Made by a program: the position numbers and the translations under genes | The notes under the pieces: model-generated | Databases searched by the model: none | Seen by the model: only the letters and a program-made list of their open reading frames with translations | What the model was told of the DNA's origin: nothing | NCBI GenBank assembly: GCA_036250195.1 | Contig: JAVHZZ010000003.1 | Coordinates: forward strand, 22,845,573 to 22,909,572 | Length of the DNA: 64,000 nucleotides | Origin: Mixophyes australis | Lineage: Eukaryota > Chordata > Amphibia > Anura > Limnodynastidae | Reading direction: 5' to 3' | In this document: positions 45,687-57,275 of the stretch, piece by piece | Layout of the letters: each line of letters opens with the position of its first letter | Numbering within the stretch: position 1 is the stretch's first letter

Positions 45687-46496
45687 GATAACACTGAGTG
45701 GGCAGGGACATCATTCCAAAGTTACCTTCGTCAAGCGCCCTGTCCTGCCCAATTGATGATATGAATGGCATCATTAAGTGGCACGCACTCATCACTTCTT
45801 TTCATTCCTGCCCTACGTATCTCTCAGAAGTGAGGAATGAAAGGAAGGCCTTATAAAGCAGACCCTTGTCTAATGAGCTATATAGAAGGAACAGGTTTTG
45901 GCGGTCCCATTGGCAATTGTGAGCTATGGAATAGGGTCCCAGGGCAGAGACCCCCCTACAGACCTTTACCCTCTTTCCTGCAGAACAGGTGCCAACACAC
46001 ACACATTTGTAACCACAGTGATCAGTGTAATACAGACAAGTGTTATTTTTTTGTATTGAAAAATAAATCTATAATAAGCTGTTAGAGTCATTTCAGCTGG
46101 AAAAAATAGATCTTGATTAAAACCAATAATTGCTTATTTATTCAGCAGCCAATAATCCAGCCATGTTGTATACGACAGCATAGTCCTTTGTGTGATACAA
46201 CTGCAGAATTCTGCTTTAGAATTGAGAGTTGGAGAAAGGACAATGGAATCTATCTTAATTGAATTGTCCACAAAATCAGGGAGATATTGGGGGGTTTTAT
46301 GGATGAAAACAATATCTCTGTTAAAGTTGTACATTACAATTTATCCTGTGCCGTTACTCCTGTGGTGTGATAATTCTGCAGATGGGGTCTTGTTTATAAG
46401 GGTATTGTACCATGGGTGCACTCATACTCATTCATTGTGAAACTAAGGCAGGAATAAGGAGGGGCTGCTGAATATATTACTTTGCATGTAAAGAAA
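45687..46496. other. Unassigned intronic sequence
   Basis: No gene or clear repeat recognised. Confidence 0.4.
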
Positions 46497-46899
46497 ATGA
46501 TTACTCTTTGATAATGTACATAAAATGCATTTTTGCTCTTGATTGCAAACACATGTTCTAGCATGTATATGTAACCATCAGCACGATCACTCAGCACTTA
46601 CACCTGACCTGTAGCTGGTACAAGTAATACGACACTTGAGATGCCCTAAGCTTGAATCGGACGCTGGTGCGCACTCAAGCTTGGCACACCCTTACTGTAC
46701 ACTGACTATGTGCATACACCCCTTCCACTCCCCATTCCGCCACTGAAATCATGGTTGTTGTCAGGGTCCTTTGCGCTCGAAGATAAATTGGACGTTGCTG
46801 CTTTCACTGGCATATAGATCGGTTCTGGCCATGCGCAGAGCGATTTTACCTAAAATACAACACTTATTGGTATTTACGTTCCTTAGTAAATCAGGGTCA
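46497..46899 (-). repeat. Partial DNA element of the 27340-27950 family, reverse orientation
   Basis: Complement of shared phrases: gcacttacacctgacctgta, gcttggcacacccttactgt and the end ccttagtaaatcagggtc. The other end is truncated. Confidence 0.65.
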
Positions 46900-47346
46900 T
46901 AATCGTCCCCAGCTGCAGCGCCCATTGCAGGGCGTGATGTAATAGTGGTAAGGCTGTTTAGTTTTGGCCATTGTCTCAAGGAATCAGCAGATTGTCTTAG
47001 CTTTTCATGGATGCCAAGGCAACTGTGTTCTCTATTAAAGTAATGTAGAAGTTGCTCAATGCATGCTGCCATAATTCTCTCCCACGCTGCAAGCTACTGT
47101 TTTTGATCAATTAATAAACTGCACAAGTATGTTATAATGTATAATGTTCTTTTTACTCTATATACCTGTTTACATATCGAAAATTGAGCATTTCCATTTC
47201 TGTTACTTCCTTTAAGCATATAGATGTCTGATAAATAGATCGCTGTATGTTTGCTTAATATCATGACTTCCAACCAATCATAACACATATTTATCTCTGC
47301 ATCTCGAAGCCGAAGGTGACGTGAATCTTTTTATTATATTTTCCAG
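46900..47346. other. Intron immediately upstream of msra exon A
   Basis: Low in repeats. The last 25 bases (tctttttattatattttccag, 47326-47346) form the polypyrimidine tract and acceptor. Confidence 0.6.
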
Positions 47347-47415
47347 CTAAACACCATGTTAATGGCAATTCGATGGTTGAGCCTTTCCCCGAAGGGACGC
47401 AGATGGCAATATTTG
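47347..47415 (+). CDS. msra: msra internal exon A (partial coding sequence, before the catalytic site)
   Basis: Internal exon of methionine sulfoxide reductase A, which reduces methionine-S-sulfoxide in proteins and free methionine using thioredoxin, in mitochondria and cytosol. Seen here: a 3' splice site (pyrimidine-rich tract, ttttccag, ending at 47346), 69 coding bases and a 5' splice site GTAAGT at 47416. The exon starts with the last two bases of a split codon (ct), reads 22 full codons from 47349, and ends with the first base of the next codon, so both ends are phase 1. The peptide contains KHHVNGN and EPFPEGTQMAIF, matching the conserved stretch just before the active site of vertebrate MSRA. 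From family knowledge, mammalian alternative first exons (mitochondrial and cytosolic forms) join at this same AKHH boundary, so the missing first codon base would come from an upstream exon that I did not find. The reading frame is intact with no stop. Confidence 0.96.
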
Positions 47416-47731
47416 GTAAGTGATTGAAAATATTTTTCTCTAGAAAAGATCAACTTCAAGTCTCAAAAGTTCCATCACGATAGATAATTATTTATAGGGG
47501 AGCGATATGTCTGAAATAAATGATCTCCTTTTACTCCTATAAATAATCTTGAGTGTAGGAGAACATTAGAGCACATTTGTCCAACCAAGGCCTGTGCACC
47601 GAGCGGTTTTCACCTGAGACACCAAGTTTCAATGTTTCGTTGTTCTGGAACCCCAGGATCTCAGATCCTGAGTCCCACTAGGAGTTGTCAACATATCTAT
47701 ACATGGAAATTAGGCATTATCAATTAATTAA

Positions 47732-48150
47732 GCTGGGTACACACTACACAGTTTCCATCCAATAATCGGCTCAACCAGCCGACATACGACCGCTCGTTCA
47801 AAAGTCGGGTCAGTGTGTGCAGTGACACGATGGTCGAAAGTCTGCCCAAATGGACGATTGTCGCCTCATTTGGTTGGTCGTACCGTTTAATATTTTCGTT
47901 AGAATCTCGTTTCCGTTGTGTAGTGTATATAAACTTCCGACCGATCCACAACAGTAAGTACGAAATTACAGTCATTGCTCACGACAGCATGGCTGTAAAA
48001 AGTCACTAAAGGGACGTCCGCTCTTCCCTTTATCGTCTAAAACAAGGCTAGTGTGTATGCAGTCCATGGACCGAGCGATCGGAACATCGATCGGATGTAA
48101 AATCGCTCGGCATAAAGAGCTGGTTGAAATTTCTGTAGTGTGTACCCAGC
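47732..48150. mobile_element. TTAA-flanked MITE (419 bp)
   Basis: Ends GCTGGGTACACACTACAC and GTAGTGTGTACCCAGC. Exact TTAA at 47728-47731 and 48151-48154, which suggests mobilisation by a piggyBac-type transposase. Nearly collinear with 25300-25738. Short - strand frames here and in the sister copy share peptides only because the DNA is the same repeat. Confidence 0.9.
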
Positions 48151-48743
48151 TTAAGTTGACAACTGAAACCAGTTTCATGATGAAAGTAGGATTGTCTTAA
48201 GATCCTTAGTTTAGGCCAAAGTGTAGACTAGACAAATATTTTCTTAGGTTTAATATTTGCTTATTAATAATATTGTAGTGTACAGTAACCGTGCTGCCTA
48301 TTCACAGCATGGTTTAATCAATGTTTGTAATTAAATAAATGAAATACAAATAACAATGACAAAAGAAGGGTAATAAAATAAATCCTGCCTGCAGACACTG
48401 TACTTTCATGTTGGTCCAGTAGTTAAGAGTAGATAAATAATAAGTTTAGTACATTTGTTTTGTTTTGTTTTTTTTTTAAAATATATATATATATATATAT
48501 ATATGAAATAAAAATGCATAATTGGGGCTTCTGTAAAAAATAAAAACTTTGGTTGAAAAGGAAAAACAATTAACAAAATGTCTACACGGGGGCTAATACA
48601 TGTAGAAGTTTAATAATTGGTGTTTGAATGTAAATGGGTGCACTGTGCTTAGATAGCAGAAATAAGAGAGGAAGAAAACAACAATAGAGTACATATCATA
48701 TGATATATATTGTATACCCTAACAAGGCCCTAACTACCATAGG
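48151..48743. other. Unassigned intron with a short (AT)n tract
   Basis: T-rich and then (AT)n at 48480-48504. No gene recognised. Confidence 0.5.
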
Positions 48744-48749
48744 TATTGC

Positions 48750-48935
48750 AGTGTTTCTCAACTCCAGCCCTCAGGACCCACTTACAGTGCAGGATTGCCA
48801 GGTGACCAGTGACATAATTATACCACCTGCTACACTGTGTCAGTCAGTAATGAATACACCTGTGCTCCAGCAAGGAGATATGGAAAACATGTACTGCTAG
48901 GGGGTCCTGAGGACTGGAGTTGGTTTTGAGGATAA
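48750..48935. repeat. Short hAT-like MITE with 'cagtgtttctcaactccag' end
   Basis: Left CAGTGTTTCTCAACTCCAG and gccctcaggacccac; right gggtcctgaggactggagtt, which is inverted to it. The right terminus is decayed (ggttttgagg) and the TSD was not found. Confidence 0.78.
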
Positions 48936-50823
48936 GCTTTCCTTGGGCGGTAGTTGGGCTATTACAAAACCTGATTCACAGCAATTTCCTAAGGCTCTCC
49001 TAGTATTTCACACTGATACTTCGTATTCATGGTGTAAAATTTAACTGTTATTACAAGTGGGGGATGGGGGGGGGCTGCTCGTTTAGGAAGAATCCCCGAA
49101 ATTGGGGAGCCTCCCAGACCTTCCGACAGTGTGGGCAAGAATGATTCCATTCAACACAAAGGGTATTAAACAATGGTGATTAAGTGCTGCCTAACCAGTT
49201 TCATGTGCACCCTTCCTCAGAGCGCCCCAAGTCCCTCCTTGTCTGCTCCATGGACTGAAATCTTGAGAGCAACAAATACAAATGGTGCGGGTACATTTAT
49301 GGTGGTGGATTCACGGAGGTGAAATCTGCTTTTCCCAGTTTGCAAGATTCTAATCCTTCAGATGCCGACTCACTGCGCCCCCTCCGCTTTGCCCCCTATA
49401 TTTATGTTTTTAAACAGGCCTTGCAGTCAGTAGACAGCACAGTAGTGTTGCAGTTAAAGCCAGCTTTGACAATTTGTCTTATAGACGGGCAGATTGCCCT
49501 GTTGGGGCATAGGGGTAACTGCGCCCTGAATTCAATTTTCCGAGAGCCGCAGCCCCCGGCATATTCAGCTGATAATAGTGCAACTAGCCAGAAATGTTTT
49601 CCACAGGCGGGGTTGACCCCACAGACCAATTAGACGCCATAAACTGTTTTATTGCCGCTTCCTATTGGTCAGCACCATCAAACCCCTCCTCTCCCACCCT
49701 TCGCTGGTGGTTTAAAACAGCCAAGGGGAAAAACACTTTCAGGGTGCAGTTCCTGGGGCCCAGCAAATGGAAACAACATCACCAGTTCATTGTATTATTA
49801 AATAGGAGTGCTCATTTAATAAGTCCATCGGCTGGAAAAAACCCCCCCAGGTCAAATTTTTGTTACAATCTGCCCCTGGTTATACAAGTTACACAATTGG
49901 TTTGAAATCAAGTCTGAACCTATTTGAAATGTGGTAAATAAAAGTCATTTGTTCCCACTCGCCGGTAAAATCTCTCCCCAGAGGGGACTGCAAGGTATTT
50001 ATATAGCTGAATATACAAACACATCTGCCGTCCAGAAACTGCTTCCAATGCTCATTGTGTGACTTCTTATTCTGCAATAAATCTAGATATTTTTCCACTT
50101 ACTGTAATATTTGTGTATTCTAACAGAATAACGCCAGTGATTCATTATCCAGACCCTGGAGAGGCAATACATAACTGCAATGTCTAACTCACAATCATGC
50201 TGGATAAGAGTCCCTCTCTTGCTCACTCTGCAATACTACACGTGTGCATAATTAACCTGGGCTTTTCAACATCAATTCATTATTTCTGGTGTAATAGTAA
50301 AACTACTCACCTCTTTATTTTATAAATACTTGTTTAATGTCTCAATCAGTTTTTGGCAATTTGTTTGGAATTTGCAAACTGATTGTTAAGCTCTTATATG
50401 TGTTTTAAACCACCTTTTAACGATTTTAATGTTAACAACAAATTCACAAACACCGAATGTATTTCCAACATGAGAGTCAACTGTTGATTAAAATTGGATT
50501 TGGTCAAATTACCTTCATGGTTAAAGGATATCTTTAATGGGCTGTTAGAACACTATCTAAAATTGGCTACTTTTATTTTCTTTGTTAAAAGTGCCAATTT
50601 ATCGTAAGGATGAGATCTGTGCTACTCTTAAACTTTACAAGCATTTAAAATAATAGTTTTTTTTATCTACTACGTGGAAAAATGTGGCGTAATACCATTT
50701 ATTCTGTAGCTGGAGAGATGTTGATTGCAAGGCCTGCAGAATACTAACAGTAGGTCTTTTCATTGGGAATGGAATAATAGAGGGTCTAAAACATACTTAT
50801 CAACTGTAGAAGTCTTCTGGGTC

Positions 50824-50825
<2 letters not shown>
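48936..50825. other. Unassigned intronic sequence
   Basis: No gene recognised. Two overlapping opposite-strand open frames at 49319-49905 have no domains. 50240-50700 is AT-rich and low in repeats. Confidence 0.45.

Positions 50826-50870
<45 letters not shown>
50826..50870. repeat. (GT)n microsatellite, about 22 repeats
   Basis: Uninterrupted GT run ending exactly where the left LTR-like repeat of a Ty3-like element starts. Confidence 0.97.
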
Positions 50871-50873
<3 letters not shown>

Positions 50874-51247
50874 AAGAAAACTTCAAAATAAACACCTTGC
50901 CTGTCCGGCACTAACTAAACACAAGTTGTTCCTGACTGTCAAATTATAAAAGAAAACATTACAATTATCAGCCTTTCTCCTATAGAGACCATATAGTCCC
51001 TTCCTCCAGAAATATCAGAGAGATGGGGACTGATTACACTGACATCCTTTTAAACACACCTTACAGGTACAACCATCAATCAGTCTGCTTTCATACTAGA
51101 AGATCCGGACTGGGCTTTATAAATGGAGCTCACCCTTCTCTCTCCATTTATACCCCAGGGACCCTTACCAGCTTTTCCTAAAGATGAACACAAAAGGAAC
51201 ACTTGGAGGCTCTGAACAAAAGTTCCTCAACAACGCATCTGTATGGA

Positions 51248-51665
51248 CTATTTGTGCACCGGGTGAACTGTAAACTTAAATTTTGCAATGCTATAAGCTA
51301 TCTGAGCATTCTGGCTTTTATTTGCAAACACCCATTTAAAAAGAGCACGATCTGTTACCAGTTTAAGCTGTCTGCCCAAGAGGTAATATCTTAGTGTGTC
51401 TAATGCCCACTTAATGGCCAACACTTCCTGTTCCACAGTGGCGTACTTCATTTCATGTTCATTGAGTTTTCTATTTAAATTATAGGGTGCTCCTCCTCTC
51501 TGTTTTGGGACAATACAACACCTACTCCTACATCTGAGACATCCGTCTGTACGGCAAATTCGTAGGAAAAATCTGGCGTTTTTAACACAGGCTGTTAATG
51601 CAAGATAAGCTTCTTCTGCTCCATGGTTCCCAGCTGTTCTAATACACCCTCACGCCTGAGAACAT
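51248..51665 (-). pseudogene. Ty3/gypsy RNase H remnant
   Basis: The - strand translation gives KYATVEQEVLAIKWALDTLR, then YYLLGRQLKLVTDRALFKW and KFTVHPVHK, the C-terminal half of RNase H in Ty3/gypsy pol. Upstream in the same region, LNRKLNEHE matches the preceding motif, with a frameshift. Similar domain to 10363-10584, but a different element lineage. Confidence 0.92.
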
Positions 51666-51740
51666 ATGGGATTTTCCAAAAATGGGGAAAATCTCTCCCT
51701 ATTTACAGCATCATGTACCAAGAAAGGGATCAAACCAACC

Positions 51741-51926
51741 TTAACAACAGACGACAAGAGCTCTCAATATTCCCAACAGTCGGGTGTCACCATGTGTACA
51801 AGTTACACCAACAGCTGTTCGCTGGAATTTTGAGGATTTTACTAACCCCGCTTTCACAAGGATAGTTAATCTTCCTGAGTCTAACAATGCCTCTGTCTGG
51901 TTTTCCTCCATAAAAATTACGCACAT
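51741..51926 (-). pseudogene. Retroelement aspartic protease remnant
   Basis: The - strand peptide contains EALLDSGRLTILV, where the DSG triad is the catalytic signature of retropepsins and the preceding ALL and following hydrophobic strand fit the fold. It is short and broken downstream. It sits between the knuckle and RNase H remnants, as expected for pol order. Confidence 0.75.
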
Positions 51927-51974
51927 TTGTTTAAAGACATTCTGCGATATTCAGAGGCAGCATTACATTGCATG

Positions 51975-52640
51975 GGTTCTTGAATAACTAGGCAATAACA
52001 TGTCCTGGCATACGACACCTAAAACATTTTAGTACCTTATTGTCAAGTCTTTTGTGTGACGGTGACCTTCCTGGCCTCCCTGGCCAGTCTCTATGCCTAG
52101 CGCCAACTCTTCATTTTTACATCCTCTTAACCGCCCAGTACCCTATTCCCACGGAACAGTCTTACCAGATGTTACTGAAGTTCACTGTCGCGTGTCTAAG
52201 GGCACTGCGGTGCAGACAGTAGTTCCTCTGACGCCAGATACCTCACCACCATCTCCACCAACTTGTCAGCTGTCTGAGGGTCCCTGTGGCTCACCCACTT
52301 GTGCAAACCCATGGGCAGAGATCTCAAATAAGGGTTCATGGCAACTCATTTCAACAGGACCCTTAATGTCTGTGGCTGTAACCATTTCTTGGTCAGGTGG
52401 ATAAGGTTGTGCCTTTGTGAACGAGGAGGAGTTTCCATGGAGTAACCCCAGCAGTGCACTCATCGTGCTTAAGTAGACAGCATAACTCCCAGGTGAGTCA
52501 GGATTTCAGCTTCTCGTAGTCCTGATCATCTTCAGTTCTTAAATCAAAGTAAAGCTTTAAGAGGTTCTTCTGCAAGAAAAGGTCCCAGCAGGCCGGCCCA
52601 CTGTTCTTTAGGCCAACGCTTTCTTTTCAAGCTCAAGCAA
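51975..52640 (-). pseudogene. Gag-like region with a decayed zinc knuckle
   Basis: On the - strand, KCFRCRMPGHVIA (about 51990-52030) is the first part of a CCHC knuckle with a stop soon after. Farther upstream a frame at 52266-52463 reads QPYPPDQEMVTATDI. Multiple stops; non-functional. Confidence 0.65.
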
Positions 52641-53212
52641 ACTGGCTTCCTGTAGGTTTCTCAAGGCTGCTGCTCTCAACATGCGCAGATCTCATGCCCG
52701 CATTCTCCACTAAGTTGTAGCTGGAATAGTTGTCATCTTTTGGGGTAGAGTAGTGTACAGCAGCCGAGAAATCACACAAATCCAAGGTTTGGTAGAACTG
52801 GTCTCAGCCAGTTTTATTAAGCTGAAAAAATAAAGAAAATTTCTAAATAAACACCTTGCCTGTCCGGCACTAACTAAACACAAGTCGTTCTTGACTGTTA
52901 AACTATAAAAGAAAACTCATTAGTCCCTTCCCCCAGGCAGATTAGAGAAATTGAGACTGATCACACTGACGTCTTTTAAACACATTTTACAGGTGCAACC
53001 AAGCATCAGCTGTTATACTGGAAGACCAGAAGACCTGGACTGGGCCATATAAATGGAGCCCATCCTTCTCTCTCCATTTATACCCCAGGGACCTTTACCA
53101 GCTTTGCCTAAAGCTGAACACACTCTTTGGGAATCTCCTTTGCACAAAACAATTTCCCTGGGATTTTAAAACATGCAGGTCAGGAACCTGGGAGAAACAT
53201 ACATCTGTACAA

Positions 53213-54222
53213 CGATCAGCTACAACATCAAGCCACTGACAAGTGAAGTGAATAACATTGATTATCTCGTTGCAATGGTATCTTTCAATGGTTGGATATA
53301 TGAGGCAGCAAGTGACAGTCAGTACTTGCAGTTGATGTGTTGTAAGTAGGAAAATGGGCAACGGTAAGGATTTGAGCGACTTTGACAAGGGCCCAACTGT
53401 GATGGCTAGACAACTGGATCAGAGCATCTTCAAAAAAGCTAGTTTTGTTTTTCTAGTATGCAGTGGTTAATAATTACTAAAAGTGGTCCAAGGAAGGACA
53501 ACCTGTGACAGGATGATGGGTGCTCAAGACTCATTGATGTGCGTGGAGAGCGAAGGTTAGCCCATCTGGTCCAATCCACCAGAAGATCTAATGTAGCATA
53601 ATTTGCTTAAAAAGTTAATGTTGGCTATGATAGAAAGGTGTCGGAACACACAGGGCATCGCAGCTTGCTGCATATGGGGCTGCGTGACCGCAGACCAGTC
53701 AGAGTGCTCATGCTGACCCTTGTCCACTAACAAAAGCGTCAAAACTGGACCATGGAGCAATGGAAGAAGGTGATCTGGTCTGATCAATCACATTTTCTCA
53801 TACATCATGTGGACGGCCAGATGCATCAGTGTCATTTTAGCTGGAAAAAGATGGCTCTGGGCAATGTTCTGCTGGGAAACCTTGGGTGCTGGCATTCATG
53901 TGGATGTTACTTTGACACGTACCACCTACCTAAACATTGTTGAAGACCAAGTACAACCCTTCATGGCAACGGTATTACCTAATGGCAGTGGCCTCTTTCA
54001 GCAAGATAATTGTTCAGAAATGGCTTGAGGAACATTACAAGGTCTTGACTTCAAATTCCCCAGATCTCAATCCGATTGTACATTTTTGGGATGTGATGTA
54101 AAAACAAGTCAGAGCCCCGGAGGCCGCACCTTGCAACTCACAGGACTTCAAGGTTCTGCTGCTAATATCTTAGTGTCAGACACCATAGAACATGTGGTAT
54201 GTGGTGACATGAGGGGGACCTA
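53213..54222 (+). mobile_element. Tc1-like transposon, nearly full length, decayed
   Basis: Begins cgatcagctacaacatcaag with ccactgacaagtgaagtgaa, followed by the start of a transposase (ATGGGCAACGGTAAGGA near 53356) with the SDFDKG motif. The catalytic part follows in several frames, including WKKVIWSDQSHF (first catalytic Asp in SDQS), VTLTRTTYLNIV and PNGSGLFQQDN. The end is atgagggggacctactaat (54209-54227). Frameshifts and stops prevent expression. Confidence 0.88.
53752..54150 (+). pseudogene. Tc1-like transposase catalytic domain, frameshifted
   Basis: Contains the first Asp motif (WSDQSHF), then after a frame change the GLFQQDN second Asp motif, then degenerate SPDLNPI-like sequence (ccagatctcaatccgatt near 54060) and a shifted third-acid region. 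At least two frameshifts. The fragment at 38122-38460 retains a cleaner C-terminus. Confidence 0.85.
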
Positions 54223-54235
54223 CTAATTATGTGTA

Positions 54236-54256
54236 TGTATATATATATATATATAA
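54236..54256. repeat. Short (TA)n tract
   Basis: tatatatatatatatata just downstream of the Tc1-like element. Confidence 0.9.
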
Positions 54257-55470
54257 AATATTCAGTCCCTGTGCAAAAAAACTGTAGTGGCAATATCATA
54301 CTTGCCTATGTTTTTGGGGCATGATGGAGGCAATGTGGCGACACTCAGATACGCTGCTTAGCACGGTTCACCTGTGTATTAACATAGTGCACTATATTTT
54401 TCCTCCTCTCTGCTTTTTATATTTATGGTCTTTTAGCTGTTGTGTATGAACTGTGGGTGCTAGTCTTTGCACTACTTTATGTTTGCACCTGGAAATTGTT
54501 CCAGAATGTTAGTGTCATTTTTCTTTTCCACTTCTGTCAATCCTTCTCTGAAAAAAGGGTTTCATGTAAGAGAAGCAATACGTTGGATGTATGAACATCA
54601 TTTCATACCCAGGTGCGTTCGACACCACGGTCTACCTGTACACGTTTGATAGGAGCCTCACCTCTCTATTGTGTGCAGTTAAGGACCCGCAAAATTGCAA
54701 ATGAAGGATGCAAAATTTGTCCTAGTTGAAGTGTCGGGCTTTTGTTTTGTTTCCAGGCGGAGAATTCAAGTCCTATTGTAGGGAGGACAAGAAGGTCCGT
54801 CTACCTGTAAAAATTGGATTACCTCCCTAAAGGCGCCTTCTTCATCCCCGCCAAGTCATTGAAATAATCCTGTCCTACAAAATGAAATCTTGTTTTTTCG
54901 GTAGGGGTGTATTCCTGGGAATTCTCCCTGACCTGTCCATGGGGTAAATGTATCAAGCTCCGATTTTGCAAATCCAGCGATTTTCTCGGGAGAGTTGAAA
55001 CACGCTGGTGTATGAACCTGAGATTTCATGTAAAATCGCCAGAGATGTGTTTCTGTCAAATTCGCTATTTTCAGAATCGTTAGAGATCAAACTCCCGACT
55101 GTTTGCCACTCTAACTATACAAGTCTCAAATGTTTGAAGCTGCGATTAAGTAAACTCTCCTGAGTTTGCTTTAAAAATCACCAGATACAACACGCTGCAT
55201 CCTAGCAGCGTGATCAGTAAACACATCACTGTTACACTGTCCTGTCTTTAGAGCCGGAGGTCCGGCGGTTGTCAAAAGTTTAAAAATAGATTAAAAGTTT
55301 TTTTGTTTTTTTTAAAAAGCGAGGACCCCCCCCCCACCCCAGCACTATTAACCCTAGTGCTACCAGACTACTGCTAGTTACATGAAAATCGGGGAAAAAT
55401 TTGCCTGGGGTCCCCTGATTTTCACATAGCCTGCATTAAACAAACCAGCCGGGGAGGGTGGCACTATGGC
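54257..55470. other. Intronic sequence with a probable MITE
   Basis: 54940-55225 has phrases tcaagctccgattttgcaaa, gagtttgctttaaaaatcac and aacacgctgcatcctagcag resembling a decayed foldback element. A C run lies at 55327-55335. No gene recognised. Confidence 0.4.
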
Positions 55471-55474
55471 TACA

Positions 55475-55585
55475 TGAAAAACAGACAGTTTATTTAACTT
55501 ATGTGCAAAATAGAAAACTAGTTTTCACCCCTTGCATTGCAACATGGTTTTGTCTAGGAGACTTAAGCAAGAAATTTCTACATTA
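55475..55585. repeat. Half copy of the 7705-8038 foldback MITE
   Basis: Shared: ttaacttatgtgcaaaatag, accccttgcattgcaacatg and ttttgtctaggagactta. Only one arm is present. Confidence 0.8.
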
Positions 55586-56340
55586 CAAACACCAGCAATT
55601 TCAGTACGGGTTTGTAGACTTTTTGTATCCACTGTGTGCTTAATAGTAGAAATAGTTGATTTACTATTATTTTTAATTTCAGGAATGCAATAAAGCTCAG
55701 AGTAACATTGTATATTTAGGATGTTCTTTATATTGTTTCTACAGCAGCTGAAACACAATATAAAACATGTTTGTAGAAGTGCCGTGAAATTAATAAATAT
55801 TGACTTTTTCAATAAACAATTACCAGACATATAAGCTTGTTTACGTGAGTTTAAGGAATCATTTGGTGGTAAATTAATAGCAAATTTGCAATTCGAGCAA
55901 TTACTCCAGATTAATTACTTTTTTGTTTCTAAAAAAAATAAAAATAAAATTTAGACGCTTAAAAGCCAACTGCGTACTCCCCACTGACGAGAATAGATGA
56001 AAACAGAATTAGGACGGACTGCAGCGTCAAACTAATAATGTCAAATTACCCCCCGAACAGAGTTGGATCTAGAACTTGTTTCATTTAACGTAATGAAGGC
56101 TGAGTAATTACACTGGCAACGTGGTCACACTGTGATAATGCGCTAATTTATCACTTGGAAAAACATTTAACAGCTACGATGGACTACAGGCCCTGAGCCT
56201 GCCCCAATGTTGGCGTGATAAGTCATTCTGTCGCTAACAACTCAATTATTAACAGATACAATTGTGCCTCTAGACTGATCTGGTCATGTAGAGCTTGTAG
56301 CAGAAACTACTGTACTGTTTGCTGTCTCTATAGCCAAGCA
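55586..56340. other. Low-repeat intronic block, candidate conserved noncoding
   Basis: No repeat recognised. AT-rich with ttccagattaattac-like core motifs (55905-55920), gtaatgaaggctgagtaattacac (56090-56113) and gataatgcgctaatttatca. Not coding. Confidence 0.35.
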
Positions 56341-56344
56341 ACAT

Positions 56345-56600
56345 TGTCTGGGACCAGGTGCGGGCTGACGGACAGGCGGCCGTATCACATTGATATTACT
56401 TCCGGGGAGCGGGCGACCCTAACAGCCGTGATTCTGAGCGGCCCGGGGGGCCGATGCCCCCCGGCCCAGCCCGCCCCTGTCTGGGACAGAGGTGTGGTTC
56501 ACCAGTTGTTGTGGAGCCAGCATGCTGACTAGTGTGGAACTACAGTTCCCAGCATGCCTTGACAGTGTTTTTTTTGGTCCAAAGCATCTGGCGAGGCAAG
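56345..56600. repeat. Two adjacent MITE-like repeats
   Basis: 56345-56482: ccaggtgcgggctgacggac to ccagcccgcccctgtctggg, inverted ends, related to 21680-21845. 56486-56600: gtgtggaactacagttccca, of the 'gaactacaagtccc' family. Confidence 0.55.
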
Positions 56601-56974
56601 GGTTGACCAAGTTTAGCTCAGTATACTAGTCCCACTACATGGTAGCACAGACTTATTCCATCCAGCATTCAGCATGGATTATTCTATCTTTATTACAAAG
56701 CAGTAAAAATATGAGCAATGCACGTCCTTGTGTAGCTATTTAAAAAAGCCCTCGTCGTCACTGACAATTATGATTATATAAACCACGCTGGCGTGCTCAC
56801 AATTGTGAAATAGCCTACGTCACGAAGTGAAAACAACGCTTCGTATCTCCAGCACATGGCAGAGAATAAAAACAGCTTTTGTTACGGACTTGATTAAATA
56901 TATATATAACCATTACTTCATTGTACTGGTAAGTGTCTCTTTCTTTGAGTAAATGTATTGTTTCTCCTCAGGGG
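56601..56974. other. Unassigned spacer
   Basis: Nothing recognised. Confidence 0.4.
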
Positions 56975-57275
56975 CAAATGCAGGATTTGTAGAGGGGGTT
57001 TCCACACTATGCTTCCAGTGGGCGTGGCCATAATGCATGGGGGCGTGGCTATAATTTTAGAGAGTGCTTGGCTGCTCTCCAACTCTTCCTATTCCCATAA
57101 TATACATGGGCAATGCTGTGTGCACTACTGTTAGGTGCACGTAGCTCTCCCTTTTCAAGCAGAGCCGTGTGAAGCTGAGGCAGGGTCCAGCCACCTCAAT
57201 TATACAGTGCCCCAGGCTTGGGGGGGGGGATTTCCAGGCACTAGGAACCCCCCCCCCCCTCGGTTTGCCTATGCT
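56975..57275. repeat. DNA element with 'ggggcaaatgcaggattt' left end, copy 1
   Basis: Left ggggcaaatgcaggatttgt and right cccccctcggtttgccta are roughly inverted. Shares gggcgtggctataattttag and ctctccaactctt with 59975-60180. Contains G and C runs (57221-57260). Confidence 0.75.

Larger units (their letters stand above)
1..47346 (+). other. Sequence upstream of msra exon A: intron and possibly 5' flank
   Basis: No open frame in this 47-kb stretch looks like a host exon. The open frames are short, lack recognisable domains, or coincide with repeats described separately. Because exon A is internal, at least its proximal part is intron. In known vertebrate MSRA genes the upstream introns are tens to hundreds of kb, so probably all of it is intron, but a short first exon (signal peptide or alternative cytosolic start) could be hidden here and I would not recognise it from sequence alone. 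Confidence 0.7.
50871..53115 (-). mobile_element. Internally deleted Ty3/gypsy-like retrotransposon with two LTR-like repeats
   Basis: Direct repeats at 50871-51195 and 52829-53112 share acaccttgcctgtccggcac, taactaaacacaagt and ctccatttataccccaggga. Between them, in - strand order, come gag-like sequence, a decayed CCHC knuckle, an aspartic protease remnant and an RNase H remnant. The bulk of reverse transcriptase and all of integrase are missing. LTR ends are approximate. Confidence 0.85.

Noticed and set aside
47724..48178. Short - strand frames shared with 25560-25745 as a conserved gene family
   Set aside because: Both are inside copies of the same TTAA-type MITE, and the frames differ by indels.
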